From the NCBI RefSeq assembly GCF_950023065.1, contig NC_088680.1, positions 22,928,559 to 22,992,558 of the forward strand: DNA of 64,000 bases, in the 5' to 3' direction. Shown here one piece after another: positions 24,867-37,300 of this stretch. The notes below the pieces were generated by a model. The model made no database searches. It had not been told where the DNA came from and saw only the letters and a program-made list of their open reading frames with translations. The position numbers and the translations under genes were made by a program. Source of the DNA: Planococcus citri (Eukaryota > Arthropoda > Insecta > Hemiptera > Pseudococcidae). Positions within the stretch are counted from its first letter, which is position 1. The number at the start of each line of letters is the position of its first letter.

Positions 24867-25961
24867 TCATGTATAGTGATAGCCATTTCCTTGCAGGTGT
24901 AAATTGACCAAGTGCCAATTCGCGGTATTTTTCGATTTTTGAATACACTCTTCTTTAAATCTTACGTGCTCGATCGCATTATTTTCCGAGTCTGTGGCCA
25001 ATAACTTCTTCGGGTCTTCGGTCTCTAGAATTTGGTTCAATTCTTTTGTTAATTTTTGCATCGTATCGATGCACAAGTCGGTGATGGCTTGCGCTCTTGT
25101 CGCCTCGCTGATTTCTTTTAGTAAAATATTTAGTTTATTAGGTACATATTTTAAAAAATTAAATAGGAACTCACGCTGGTAGCATCATTTATTTGGCGAA
25201 CTATATGGCAAACGTAGAAGAATCGCATGTTAATATCTTCATCTAATAGACCGTTAAATTGTCTGTCTGATAATAACGCTTGACAACGTTTTTTGTTGGG
25301 TGTAGGTAATATGCTACGAATAAGAAAATAGGTTAGTAACCCGAAATAATTTTTAATGTTTCAATCATTTAAATAACTCCTCGAATCCATAGCCCTAGAG
25401 TGGACGAATATAAAATGTTATTATGACCAAATTGCCTGTCTTCAAAATTGAAGAGACAAACCTGATTCAAAATTTCCAAATTTCGAGTGCACCAAAATTG
25501 AATTTTTAAATTGTGTTTTCCCCTTCAATTTTGAAGATAGGCAATTGGTCATAATAACGTTTTTTCTTCATCCACTCGAGTACTATGGGTTTGTGGCATC
25601 ATTTAAATAATAAAAACTTTCAAATTGAAATTTTTAACATGAACAACACGAAATAAACAGGACAAAAGCAAACATTTTCTCAAATTTTATCTGGATGAAA
25701 AGGGGAGGGGTTCAATATTATCGACATCGACTTTTTTCACAACTTGAGAAAACCATAATTTGAAGAAGAAAGGGAACGTTTCTTACATAGAATGAAAGAT
25801 CATTATTGATGAAAGCTGCGGATATATTCATCATGAACTGGATCCTTTGGGATGTTCGCAATATAGGGACATGTCTTTGTTCCCCAGCTTACTTACTACT
25901 GAAAAATTACCATTACTCACCTGAACCGAGTCGTCCAAGTTACGGTATGATTCGTGTCCAT
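24867..25961 (-). CDS. Three-exon small gene of unknown function, one-base phase break
   Basis: Exon A 25961-25921 starts with ATG and encodes MDTNHTVTWTTRF, ending TTC AG|GTGAGT. Exon B 25313-25175 follows acceptor ttattcgtag in matching phase and encodes 46 residues ending VRQINDATS, then donor AGC|GTGAGT. Exon C 25114-24867 follows acceptor ctaaaag and reads ISEATRAQAITDLCIDTMQK onward to a stop, 81 residues. A to B is in frame, but B to C is off by one base: the natural protein frame needs one more G before the junction. With canonical splicing the protein would truncate about 21 residues into exon C. If that base is restored the product is about 142 aa, mostly helical and charged, with no membrane segment. 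This is a sequencing error, a non-canonical donor or a young pseudogene. I do not recognise the family. Confidence 0.5.
25386..25589. mobile_element. Hairpin MITE, copy 1, in intron A-B of the small gene
   Basis: Ends are inverted: cccatagtactcgagtgga on one side complements ccatagccctagagtggac on the other. The inner arms (attatgaccaaattgcc and ggcaattggtcataat) pair well, then cttcaattttgaag words. Related hairpins lie at about 32450-32600 and 32700-32880. It encodes no protein. Confidence 0.6.
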
Positions 25962-26165
25962 TTATTATCTATTTGTATCGGCGCAAACATCTTTGAGATT
26001 AGACAAAATGGCTGCTGCGGCCACCTGAAGGAGTTCTACAATTTGTACAGACGACCAATTTGCTCGCCATCGACTCTCCATGATCGTTGCCTTCTGCCTA
26101 ATTTCTTCGATGGGCGATAAACAGCAATCGAGTACTCGATTGATTTGGAAGTTTAGAAATCGAAT
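25962..26165 (-). other. Upstream open frame abutting the small gene
   Basis: Directly upstream and in the same frame as the ATG of the small gene there is a coding-like segment containing SPIEEIRQKATIMESRWRAN and ending in TAA TAA just before ATG. It could be an upstream ORF in the 5' leader, the end of an older N-terminus cut by a nonsense mutation, or chance. The opposite strand also carries a frame (25806-26120) with no splice support. Confidence 0.25.
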
Positions 26166-26239
26166 CGAATCAAGTTTTAGATTCCGCCCTAACTTAACCA
26201 AATTTTGATTTTGTCTCGAAAAAATAGGAAGTATCCAAT

Positions 26240-29200
26240 TTTCAAAACTTTTCCAAAAATTGTGCTATGAAATATTCAATTTTTGAAATTTTTCCTGGCT
26301 GTGTTGTGTACATACTTTTAGACGCTTTCTTGATGTTCAACTGACCAGTCCACAATTTTGTTTTTCCAATTAGCAAGTCTCCATTAGCAGAATTTGTTTT
26401 TGAATAAAAATTTGTCGTCAGAAAATTAAAAAAAAAACACTGAAACGAATTTTTTCGATTCAAATTTTAGTGTTATTTTGAATGACTCGTGTTGACCTTT
26501 TTATGCGGATTTTTTTTTTTTAGGAAAATAAAAAGAAATGTTACCTTACTTGCCAATACAAATATTAAGTGGAAATCACTTGGAGAGGTCCATTCGCTGA
26601 TGCTTGATTAGTGATTATCCATGTTGGTGGGAGAAAAATCATTTCGGTGAACATTTTTATCACTTCTTACTCCTCGAATTTCCTGTGCAAGAAAAAAATT
26701 AAGTGCAATGTGCATCTTTCTACATTATTAAGATATTCGAAATGACTTGAAAAAAACCAATCACTCGTGGCGGGTGGAAAATTTCATACGCTATAATTTT
26801 GTTTCTCTTCATCTGTGTTTTAGGATCTTTGTGTTTTCTCGCAAAATCGATTTATTGTGATGAAAAATTGGAAAAAATTCCAACTATTTTATCACCAACT
26901 ATCATATCTATGAATATTTATAACAAAACCGAAGACTCTACGAAAATATGAAAGGAACAGGGGAACAGATTACAGAGCATGGAATTTTCTACATGTACAT
27001 ACTGATTCAATGTTTGATAGGTTTTTGAAAAATTTGAAATGTGTTGTTGCCTTTGAAATTCAATATCATTTTTAATCCTGTAAATGCTATTTGAAGATTG
27101 ATGGATCGCAAATATTTCAATTTCTCGATAATTTTATGACACCGTTTCTCAATTAACAATTTCATTTCAGGAAATCTTACTTTGAATTCATTCTTAGCAG
27201 GTTTAAAATGCCCAATAAATGCCTTTTCGGCGATCATTTTAATGAAATTATGATAATTCATGTTTTTTCAGTCTTATTGTAGCATAGAGTACCTTTGTTT
27301 TTTGAAAAAATTGGACTGAAAAACCTAAATTTCAACACTTTGATGACCAGTCCACAATTTAGTTTACCAATTAGCAAGTCGCCATTAGCAAAATTTGTTT
27401 TTGAATAAAAATTTGTCGTCTGAAAATTTAACAAAAGCACTGAAACGAATTTTGTCGATAATTTAGTGTTATTTTGAATGACTTGTGTTGACCTTTTTAT
27501 AATGTAGATTTTTTTTTAGGAAAATAAAAAGAAATGTTACCTTACTCTCCAATACAAATATTTAGTGGAAATGAAAGGATATCAGAAACTGTCATCTCAT
27601 TTCTGTTGATTATTAGTTTTGGTAAAAAAAAAATCACTACCACTTAGGTGAACATTTTTTTCAAGTTTTTACCCCTCGAATTTCCTGTGCAAGAAAAAGA
27701 TTAAGTGCATCTTTCTACATTATTTATTCGAAAATCAGACTCAAAAAAGACCTTTGAAATCACTCGTGACAGGTGAAAAATTTAATGACCTTTTATTTTT
27801 GTTTCTCTTCATCTGTGTTTTAGGACCTTCGTGTTTTCCCGAAAAATCGATTTATTATTGTGATGAAAAAATTGGAAAAAATTACGGATTATGGTTGTTT
27901 TTTTCATAAACCCCTTCAATTAATTTGGCACATTGGAAATCGAATCGAATCAAATTTTAGATTCAGCTCCGACTTGACCAAATTTTAATTTTGTCTCCAG
28001 AAGTGAGGCAGTATACGAGTATAATTTTCAAAAATTTGTCAAAAATTGAGATGTGAAATATTCAATTTTTGACATTTTTCCCGGGTAGTGCACTTTTGGA
28101 CGTTTTTTTGATGTTCATGTGACCAGTCCACAATTTTGTTTACTAATTAGCAAGTCTCCATAATCAGAATTTGTTCTTGAATAAAAATTTATAGTCTGAA
28201 AATTATTTTTAAGAAAGAGTCTTGAAACGAATTTTGTGGATAATTTACTTAGTGTTGTTATTTTGAATTACTTGTGTTTACTTTTTTATGTGGATTTTTT
28301 TTTTTTTAGGAAAATAAAAAGAAATGTTACCTTACTCTCCAATGCAAATGCGGTTATGTCCCTTCAGCTGTATCTTTTTTTTTTTTTTTTATTTCATTTA
28401 ATGAGCCATATACAGCAACTTATCGGCTAGAGGCTCGTATTTACGAGTGAAAAGCTTAAAATTGGGTTATACAGGAAATAAAGATAAGTATGTACATACA
28501 ATTTTAAATTTTTTTATCTAATTTTGTTGAGATTAGAAATTTAATTACTTCGTCTGTGCGAGAAGGGTTGTCAGAGAGGAGGACCTGATTTTTATCAATA
28601 GTGCTAAAAAAAATTGCGTTTTTAATGATCATCTGACCAGTCCAAAATTTTACGAATTAGCAATAAGTCTCCATTATCAGAATTTCTTCTTGAATAAAAA
28701 TTTGTAGTCCGAAAATTTAAAAAAAAAAAACGCTGAAACGCATTTTGTGGATAATTTAGTGTTGTAAGTAGTTTTGAATGACTCGTGTTTATTTTTATGT
28801 GGATGTTTTTTAGGAAAATGAAAAGAGATGTTACCTTACTCTCCAATTCAAAATAATACTTAGTGTAAAACCCACGAACTGGTCACGTTTCGTTGCTGTT
28901 GACGATCCATTTTAGTAAAAAAAAATCACTACCACTTCGGTGAAAATTGTTTCCCTGTTCTTATACCTTGAGTTTCCTGTGCAAAAAAATTAAGTGCATC
29001 TTTCTACATTATTTATTCGAAATGACTCAAAAAAGGCCTTTAAAAAAACAATCACTCGTGACATGTGGAAAATTTAATGCGCTATCATTTTGTTTCTCTT
29101 CATCTGTGTTTTAGGACCTTTGTGTTTTCCCGCAAAATTGATTTTTTGTGATGAAAAAATTGGAAACAATTTCAACCATTTCATCACTAGGTAATCAAAA

Positions 29201-29300
29201 AAAATGAAAGGAACAGAATTACAGAGCATGGAACTTTCTACTTGTGTGTACACTGGCTCAACGTTGGATAGGTTTTTCAATGTGATTTTACTCGATAAAA
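26240..29300. repeat. Decayed tandem array, three to four units
   Basis: The phrase gaccagtccacaattttgtt and the following 200 bp recur at about 26342, 27345, 28120 and 28635. The phrase ctcgaatttcctgtgcaaga recurs at about 26675 and 27685, with a variant at about 28970. The phrase tctcttcatctgtgttttag recurs near 26805, 27800 and 29098. Spacing shrinks from about 1.0 kb to 0.5 kb because of internal deletions. No reading frame is shared by the copies. Confidence 0.75.
28350..28625 (-). mobile_element. 3' end of a non-LTR retrotransposon with poly(A)
   Basis: On the minus strand a frame ends LLSDNPSRTDEVIKFLISTK then LDKKI and a stop at 28504-28506. It is followed by about 110 bp of 3' untranslated DNA with attaaatgaaata and an A tract (T tract at about 28375-28391 on the plus strand). 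A charged 'SRTxExIKFL' tail closing ORF2, a short 3' UTR and poly(A) are typical of Jockey/I-like insect elements. The 5' part, including reverse transcriptase, is missing. It interrupts the third unit of the surrounding tandem array. Confidence 0.6.
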
Positions 29301-30340
29301 AATTGAAGAATTTGAAAGTGTGCTGTTGCTCATGCGCATTGAGATCGAACTTCTTTTCAAGTTGAAATTCATATTGAATTTTTCATAATATGTATTTTTC
29401 CAAAAATATGAGTTATCTAGAATATACTTACAAGTATATAGAGGGCAAATTTTTACTACTTTCTCGGTTATAGCTTGGTTAAATCATTTCTGACCTCCTT
29501 TCGCGCCTGGTCTTATCGAATTTTTCTCTTTCGATTGTTTCCTTTGTTGGCCGTTTCAACTCTGAAATTTTTCTAGGAAGTGTCGCTCACTGAAAATGAA
29601 CTTCTTGGCGAATTTTTGTCAAAATCCAAGACATTTTTTTTTTACTCCTCCCTAATGATCAACTTGAAGACTTTCTGGACTCGTTCTTCTTTAGCTGTGG
29701 GACTTTGAGGAATGTTTCTGTCATCACAACCTACTTGATATGATTGTGCCGAGCAATTCTGTCGTGGATTCACATCTCTCTTCTGAATAAAATTATTAAT
29801 TTCCTTCCACATTTAGCATTTTTCGTCACATTTTTGCAAATTTACTGCGCGTTCAAAATAAATGGAGATGCTTTCTTGATAAACTAATTTTAATCCATTT
29901 CACTTGTACAGAAGTTTTATTATCTAATTTAACCCATCTTCACGTATCAAGTTAATAAATTGCTACCTACGTTTTCCATATCGTACGTACCTTTTATATT
30001 TAATCCATCAAAATCATTCACATTTCACTTTCAAAGTTTTAATTTGTCTTATTTAAATTTTCTGAATTTCAAATCTACTAAAAATAGCTACATTCAGCCT
30101 ACGAAAGAAGCAGTATTGAATTTTTCATAATACATTAGGTATTTATCCAAAAATACGAGTTATCCATACAATATACTCTTATAAATAAGTACAGGGGATT
30201 ATCGCGCTGTGTAATAAATCATATAAAATTTCAATTTTATTTATTAAAACGACATCACTTAAGACGATGACAGCTTAGATAAGCTCATCGCTACGTATGC
30301 AAATTTCATAATTATATCACCCTCATCAAATTATTCGACA
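29301..30340. other. Non-coding, no gene recognised
   Basis: AT-rich sequence. The phrase gaatttttcataatatgtatt (29373) has a near copy at 30118 with following words shared, indicating a short duplication. Nothing else is supported. Confidence 0.35.
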
Positions 30341-31500
30341 ATTTCGATCCGCTTCGCAAGCGTATTTCTTAATTAAAATTATAAACTCGAGCCGCACTGG
30401 GAAAAAAATATCGCCGGCCGAGTACATATTATACTTATTGCGAAAAGTTTGTTACGAAGTTAATAAAGTTTTCACAAAGTCGAAGTGACCAAGCGAGAAA
30501 AAAAAGAAATCTTGCCCATCTCTTTATCTGCAATATTGAATCAATCTTTCTTCGGTTCGGCCTTGGTATAAAAATTGACATCTTGTACGACGAGTTACTA
30601 GTTACTCGATCTGATAAAAATTTACCATCTTCATCTGTCTGGAATTTCTAGCGATGGAAATTTTTTTATTCGAAGAGAAGAATCAAGTTGAGCAGAAACG
30701 AATTTGATTATAAATTTTTCAACAGAAATGCAAATAATGGCTGAGTTTTTGATAAACATTTCGTTTCTGCTGCCTTTAAAAACGAATTATTCACTTTTTT
30801 TCACCACCCTGATTCGCTTTGTTAACGTTTAAACTTTTAACAAGGATATCCGAGATGTTCTTTAAGTTGCAAATACGTACAACTTTTACTCGTCGTATTC
30901 GCTACATTATCTTGCCTTTGCTCGTTCTACTGTGTGTTGGGTTATTTAAACCAATACACCAAACTTACCTACCTATTCTTATGGTACCCTACCTGTGAAG
31001 AAGAAAACCTAATCAAACGCTTTTCACGCTTCGTTCGGATCTTTTTTTTTGCACAAAAAGGGGTGAAAAGTATGGGAAGTGATTGTGTAAATGTGCTAGT
31101 GCGTGTTTTGAGTTATTGAAAGAAAAAAAGCACTGTTTGATGATTTTATAATGTGTTTGTGCGATATTTGCTGTAACCTTATAGAAGCAGCCACCGAGTC
31201 GAGTTCATTTGAATATAAAGTAAAGAAATATAAGCGTAAGGTATATCGCAAAAGGTAATATTTTTACGTGTGTATTTCGAGATATAATATATACTTACAA
31301 AATATAGGTACCAACGTTCGTCTTCCTGGATTCGAAGGTACATATATTTGGTGAAGTTTGTCGTGATTTTTTTCTACTTTTGAGAGATATACGATGAGAA
31401 GATGGGGTAGAAAGAAATCGGCGTTGCGAGGTTTTCAAGGTACGAGTTTCTTTGTGGATGTGTTTGGCATTTCGTTAGCGATAGTGGAAAAAATATCGAG
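30341..31500. promoter_or_regulatory. Low-repeat, CpG-containing stretch, possible 5' region
   Basis: Less repetitive than its flanks, with CpG clusters (cgccggccgagt at 30412). A short frame starts at ATG 31394 with A at -3, encodes MRRWGRKKSALRGFQ and meets a possible donor CAAG|GTACGA. That could be a small first exon, but no partner exon is seen. Overall support is weak. Confidence 0.2.
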
Positions 31501-32430
31501 ATAGGTTTTCTTTTTGTAGCTTTACCATTTACTTTTACCTTTGCCGGTGAAAAGCTTCAATTTTTGACATTTCGTTTACTACGAGTGTACGATGTTGCAT
31601 GAAGTGTTGAAAGTCAGCTGAACTGAAATATGTGTCAACAGGTGTCGGTTTTTGGCTTATCGGTTTTCTGTGAGCTGGTGCTTGAAGAAATAGGTATTGG
31701 AGGATAGTAAGTCGGTAGCACTACTTGTAAGTGTGTGAGAGAGGGTTGGTATAATTTGTTCGTTCATCATAATTGTAAATGTTTTTTTTTTCAATTTTAA
31801 AAATATAAAAAATTACTTACAACACTGACTTTTTCTGATGCTGCAGAATTGGTAGGATATCACTACTTTTTCGATGAGTTCTTACATTCTCCTACGAATC
31901 TGCTTTTTAAATCTTACGTTCTCAATGCGTATGTTGAAAAATAAACCTTGAAGACTCATTATTAGTGATAAAGGTACTTAATTGCTCTGATACGACTTAC
32001 GATTTACTAGAATAGTGATTTCTTTTACGATTTCACCTGAGAATTTTTAGTCCAAAATCGGGCTATGCTTTTTGGGATTTGACATGCGACCTATCAAAAT
32101 AGATCGAAATTTTAAGCGAACTTCAAAAATTTCTATGAAAACTTTGATAATTTTTGAAAAATGTTCATTTCAAAATTGAGTGAATTTTTTCAAGTTTTAT
32201 ACGATCCGACCCATCGGAGTGGTCTACCTAATGAGAGAATCCGGTGCCGTAATCGAATTATTGGCTAATATTATTGTGTCTAGAAAATTTCAAATATCAA
32301 GTCTACTGTCGGTAGTACTCGAGGAAACGAACAAAAAACGCGATTTTGACTTGTTGCCCATCTTGTGATTTGAAGGAACCATGTGCTTTGCAAAACTCAA
32401 AAATTTAATAATTTTGAAAAACTCATCAAA
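31501..32430. other. Non-coding, no feature recognised
   Basis: AT-rich, no repeats of note and no splice-supported frame. The 62-residue plus-strand open frame at 32180-32368 has no clear acceptor or donor. Confidence 0.3.
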
Positions 32431-32444
32431 TACATGAAAATGTT

Positions 32445-32600
32445 TGGGTACTCGAGTGAACGAACAAAAAAGGTATTATGAGTAATTGTCTATCTTCAAA
32501 ATTGAAGAAATTGAAGGGGCAAACTTGATTCCAAATTTGTTGTGCCTTCAATTTTGAATATAGACAATTTGTTATCATGACCTTTTTTAAGTTGGTGAAG
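32445..32600. mobile_element. Hairpin MITE, copy 2
   Basis: Inverted words tattatgagtaattgtcta and tagacaatttgttatcatga bracket cttcaaaattgaag/cttcaattttgaa arms. The outer left end has gtactcgagtgaacgaac, as in copies 1 and 3. Confidence 0.55.
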
Positions 32601-32699
32601 TTACTTGGCTGATTCAAATTTTTCAAAATTGGTAAATTTTCAACTTCTTCAATGTACAGATAGGCACAATCATTAAAATGACTTCAATAACCCATTATG

Positions 32700-32885
32700 C
32701 TGAAATAGACGAACAAAAAATATCATTATGACAAAATTCCTATCTTCAAAATTAAAGGCGCAAATGCAATTCGAAAATTGTAAATCCCCAAAATTTGAAG
32801 CATTCAAATTTGCTCGTTCAATTTTGAAGATCGGGTAATTTGTCACGGTGACATTTTTTTGTCCACTCGAGTACTGTGACTTATG
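32700..32885. mobile_element. Hairpin MITE, copy 3
   Basis: Arms atcattatgacaaaattcct and gggtaatttgtcacggtgac, with the outer right end gtccactcgagtactgtgac. Same family as 25386-25589. A half-copy (gataggcaaagactcataat) lies near 32990. Confidence 0.55.
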
Positions 32886-33328
32886 GGCATCATTTTGAAT
32901 GATTCAAATATTTTCTTATTCTTGGTTTTTTCAAAATGAGTAAATTTCGAATTTTGCGAAACACGTGGCTCTTTTCAATTTTACAAGATAGGCAAAGACT
33001 CATAATATTCAACTTTTTTTGTTATTCTCTTCAAGTACTATCTACATTTGAATTCTGATAGAGGATTTCTGGAACACCCTGTATGTGACTCATTTTAACG
33101 ACTGTTAATGACACAGTTTCATAATTACATACTTGAAAAATGCATCATCAATTATTTGAGACTCAAAATTCTTTTAAAATGCTCAGAAAAAGTTGTAAAA
33201 GAAATTTCTAATGTTCTCCCAAAATTTCAACACATTTTGGTAGGTTGCGTGACACACCTCAAGTCCATGACCCTGTTTTGAGCTAGAAATTCTTCAGAAA
33301 TACTTAAAAAACATGGTCAACGTATTTA

Positions 33329-33478
33329 TTACAATTTTTGTAAAATTCCATTTCCAGCACATGCCCCATCCACAGCTATCCATGCATATCTTTCAACATC
33401 TGTGCCGAATTCTTGAGACTTGTAACGTCCGCCATCTCCTATTTTATCCATTGGTATGCATTCCGTATCACCGTTTTT
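33329..33478 (-). pseudogene. RNase H-like N-terminal fragment
   Basis: A 49-codon minus-strand frame contains ERYAWIAVDGACAGNG. The pattern hydrophobic strand + DGAC(S/R/A)GNG is the first strand and first catalytic Asp of RNase HI-type domains in cellular and mobile-element proteins. The upstream part (IGDGGRYKSQEFGTDVE) would be a linker. The following strands and catalytic Glu/Asp residues are not found nearby, and no good donor follows GNG. This is therefore an isolated exon or a dead fragment. The opposing plus-strand frame (33313-33501) is judged a shadow. Confidence 0.4.
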
Positions 33479-33499
33479 TCATCAACTATTACGAGAAAT

Positions 33500-34390
33500 A
33501 AGGGCAGATCTTCTGGCTAAAAACAATCACTTACATGAGTATTAAGTACAATCACATACTTTCCCCGGGCTTTGGTTGGATTGCATCCTGCTCTTTTGCT
33601 GTAAAACAAGTTTTAAAAAAAAGGCAGAAACTAGTAATAATCATTTTTTTGGCATCTGCTATTTTTTTGTAGCAGTCCAGCCTTTCGCTGGAGAAAAAAT
33701 AAAAAAGCGAAAAATCGCTTCTCACGTATTTTTGGGTGTTTTTTTTTTTTTGTTTAGTCAACTGTCAGAGTTGTCTATTCATCTCAATTATTCACTTTAT
33801 TAAAAGAGAAAATTTCTTGCTTCTTATTTTGAGCTATCAAGACTTGGAAAAGAGTCGTTTACCAAAATTCAAAGTAGAATGTTCGTATAGGGAGTTTGAA
33901 GTGTGACGTCACTAGGAAAATTTTACAATCTGATTTGGTCCGTTTAACAAACCGTTCCAGTTCTATTTTGAGCTTTTCGAAAATATGACGTGAGATGCAC
34001 CAAAGCATCTCAATACGAGTAACAGTTTCGCAAAAAATCACAAATGAATTTTCAAGCCTTCGTCCCTGCTTTTTCTGATAGCTAGAAAGAAAATGATGTT
34101 CTCATTTTACCTTTCGAAAGAAATTCTTTGAAGAAAATTGAAGTGAAATCGGAGGACCCGCTTAATTCTTTGTTCAGGTTGATGATGTATGTAGGTCTAA
34201 CACGTAAGTAGAGTAAATCTCATTATTTACGGCGAACTGGTTATGCAAATTTATTAACATAGGGAATGCGTTATTTCAATAGTGTGCTTGCTCTTAGATT
34301 TCTCGAAGTTACTTGATGTTTTCAGTTGGGTATTTCCCTAGTACATAATTGGGTACCTCTACCTACCTTGTTTCTGTCCGATATTTTTTT
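33500..34390. other. Non-coding, no gene recognised
   Basis: AT-rich. Opposing frames at 33552-33803 arise from A/T tracts. No repeat or splice signal worth naming. Confidence 0.3.
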
Positions 34391-37300
34391 CGAGTTGCTC
34401 GTCAAAAATTGCTCCTATACGACACCGCTGACTCGCTCACAAAGCTAACTTAAGTTATCGCTAAAATTGCAACCAAAAAAAAATTTATTGATTTAGTTTT
34501 AATAAAAATTCGTTTCCACGTCCAAAAGTTCGGAGATTGGTTCATGCATATTTCAAAAAGTCTAGAAACTCATTCTCATTCAACAACCTATTCAAATGAA
34601 AAAAAAAAACAACTCACTTTATCATCGTAGTGATCCGCGCTTACTGTATGCAGTTTCGTAATCCGTGCAAGTCCTTTCGCAATCATTGTCTAATTCGCTC
34701 GGCAGCTTTCTAACTTATCGCACAACAATCTTCTGGTGTTTTGAAGTTCGTGATCTTCGAATTCACGAGCTGAATCTTGAAGGAGAATTCTCGATAATCT
34801 GAAACCTCCATAATCAAAATTTCAACTGTCAAAATTGATTTTCGGATTTTTTGAAAATTTTTTATATCAATTCAAAAATCCGCCCTTTTTAGCAATTTAT
34901 GCCTTTTTTTTTTTTAGAAACGTGAGAGCTATTCTATAAAAGTTATGAAAATTAGTTCCGAAACTAATTTAAACTTCTTCGAACCAAATTTCATAATTTC
35001 TGGTTATTTTAAAGCCTCCAAAGCAATTTTCGATTTTTCTAGAATTTTATTTTCTCTCCAGAAGGTGTGGACTGCAGCCTCCAGCGATGTTTGAATTGTC
35101 TGCAAAATTTTTCAATTGTGTCTGGAAAGACTAAAAATGAACTTTGGCTTGACAGTCGAGAGGAGGGTTCAATTTAGATTTAAAAGTAGACATATTATTG
35201 TTGGGTCGTTGAAAATTTTATTCTGACGCTTAGACATGCTTTTTTGTCGGGATGAGTTATCGTGATTCATAATTGAAAATACTCGCATTATTTTGTTGTT
35301 GAAAACCTGTCGTTCTAAGGACCTAACTTGTCGCTATCACATCTTTTATTAGCTTTTGCTGGTGTTGTTCAAACAACCTTTTCTGTGGTATGATTACACG
35401 AGTATATATCTCAAAAAATAATCGACGCTCACATAAATAATGTGGAGAGTAGGGTGGGTTGGTTTTCATTTTTTTTTCTTTAAAATTTGTTGGTGCTGAG
35501 CAGAAAATTTTGATCAAATGACCTTGACAAGACATAGAAAGAATTTCAAATTTTTAGGGGAATGTTGGCTCTACTTACTTTTGCGGGAACTGAAAGTTGT
35601 AAAATTAGAACACTTTTCAAAATATGGTTCAATTTCTTGGTAAAAAATTGTTGTAAGTACTGATATGTAGTATCTTGATGTTTCAAGAATATTTTTATAT
35701 GATCATTTTCAGATCATTAGAAAAGCTCGATGCACATTTTCACCGAGCTCAGGAGTTCTCAAAATGTTGAGTTTTTAATGAAATCTGAACAAATGATTTA
35801 CAGTCATGTGTGATCAGAACATAAAAAATTAAAATTCATTTCGGTACCTACGTAAATTTTTTTTAGCATTTTATAAATTTTCAATTCTTGTCGGGGGAAG
35901 GAGGTACAACATTTAACTAAAAATTTGAAATTTTTCCTACTTTTTAGATCATTTGCTCTCGAATTTTTTTCAGAGCTTCGTCAAATTTTGAAAACAAAAA
36001 TTGAAAAATGACCCATCCTAAACCACAAATCTTCAAAGAAAGCATTATAGCAACTTCCAGAATTGAAAATAACTTCTTATCGATTAAGTACATACTTACA
36101 TGCGTATCAAGTTGAAATCAAAATAGGTAATGCCAAAACGTATGATAACTGATAAGATTCCTGGAGTGTGAAGCTGCGTGGCTCTAACAAATCCAACTTG
36201 AGTTATCACCAACATTGCAAAAAAATTTGTTATTGATTCAGTTTTTATAAAAATTCGTTTCTATTTCCAAAAGTTCGGAAATTGGTTCGTGCATATTTTC
36301 GAAAAGTCTCGAAACCAATTCCACAAACTGTTCAAAAGGAAAAAAACAGCTCACTGTGTGTCATTGTAGTGATTCGCACTTTTTGATGGTTATTTATTTC
36401 TATTTTCCTCGTCCTCGTACTTTCGCAATCTTCGCATAATTCGTTCGCAATGTTGTTAATCGCTGAGATTAATCCCCAGATTAAGGGGTTTTCAAAGTTT
36501 TGAAAAGTAGGTTGCGATTATTCAGGGATTTTGTAATTTTCTGGGATTTTTCTTCAGTTTTAGGGATAAAATTAGAATTTTTGCATATGTCGAGTTTTGA
36601 TAAAAATATGATAATTTTGTAATTATTATTTTTGCATAAATATTATAATACTAGGGGGCTACGCCCCCTGGCCGCTTCGCGGCCCAACCCCCCTTCGCTC
36701 ACTCTCAGAAGAGGTTTGCTCCCTTTGATCAAAATGATGGATGATAGACGCGAAAGCAAAGCACCAAATATAGACGGTTTAACAGTATAACATTTTAGCA
36801 ATAATATCTGTTTCTGTTGACAATGACAATTTTTCACGCTTCATCGATTTGCATTGCATAAAATAAATCATAATCCTCGCATTTGCATTGTAAGAATTCC
36901 GTTGTTGGAGGAGTGGGAGGTTTGTATGCGCGCGCATGTCGCGTGATCCTGTCTGGAATAACAACGACATGGCATCGCGATGCGTTGTACGTTGGTGGTT
37001 GTGTGTATGCTTGTGTGGGTGTATAAGTACACGCATCATCTTAACGGTTTTTTGTTTCAAGATTCCATAAAAAAACGATCAAAATCGCGCGATCTGAGCA
37101 ACTTTTTTCTAATCTGTTTTCACCATTTTAAAGAGCATGAAATTTCGAACATTTCCCTCGTTGACAGTACCCATCTAGCGTTTTTAGTTTTCGAGATAAT
37201 TTAATTCAAATTTAATTCAAATTTGGATTCAAAATAGCTCAAAAACTAAAAACCCCAAAGGGGTAATGTAATCGAGGGAAATGTTCAGGATTTAATGCTC

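Noticed and set aside
25806..26120. 104-aa plus-strand frame opposite the small gene
   Set aside because: The minus strand has the better splice structure and phase agreement; this is the shadow.
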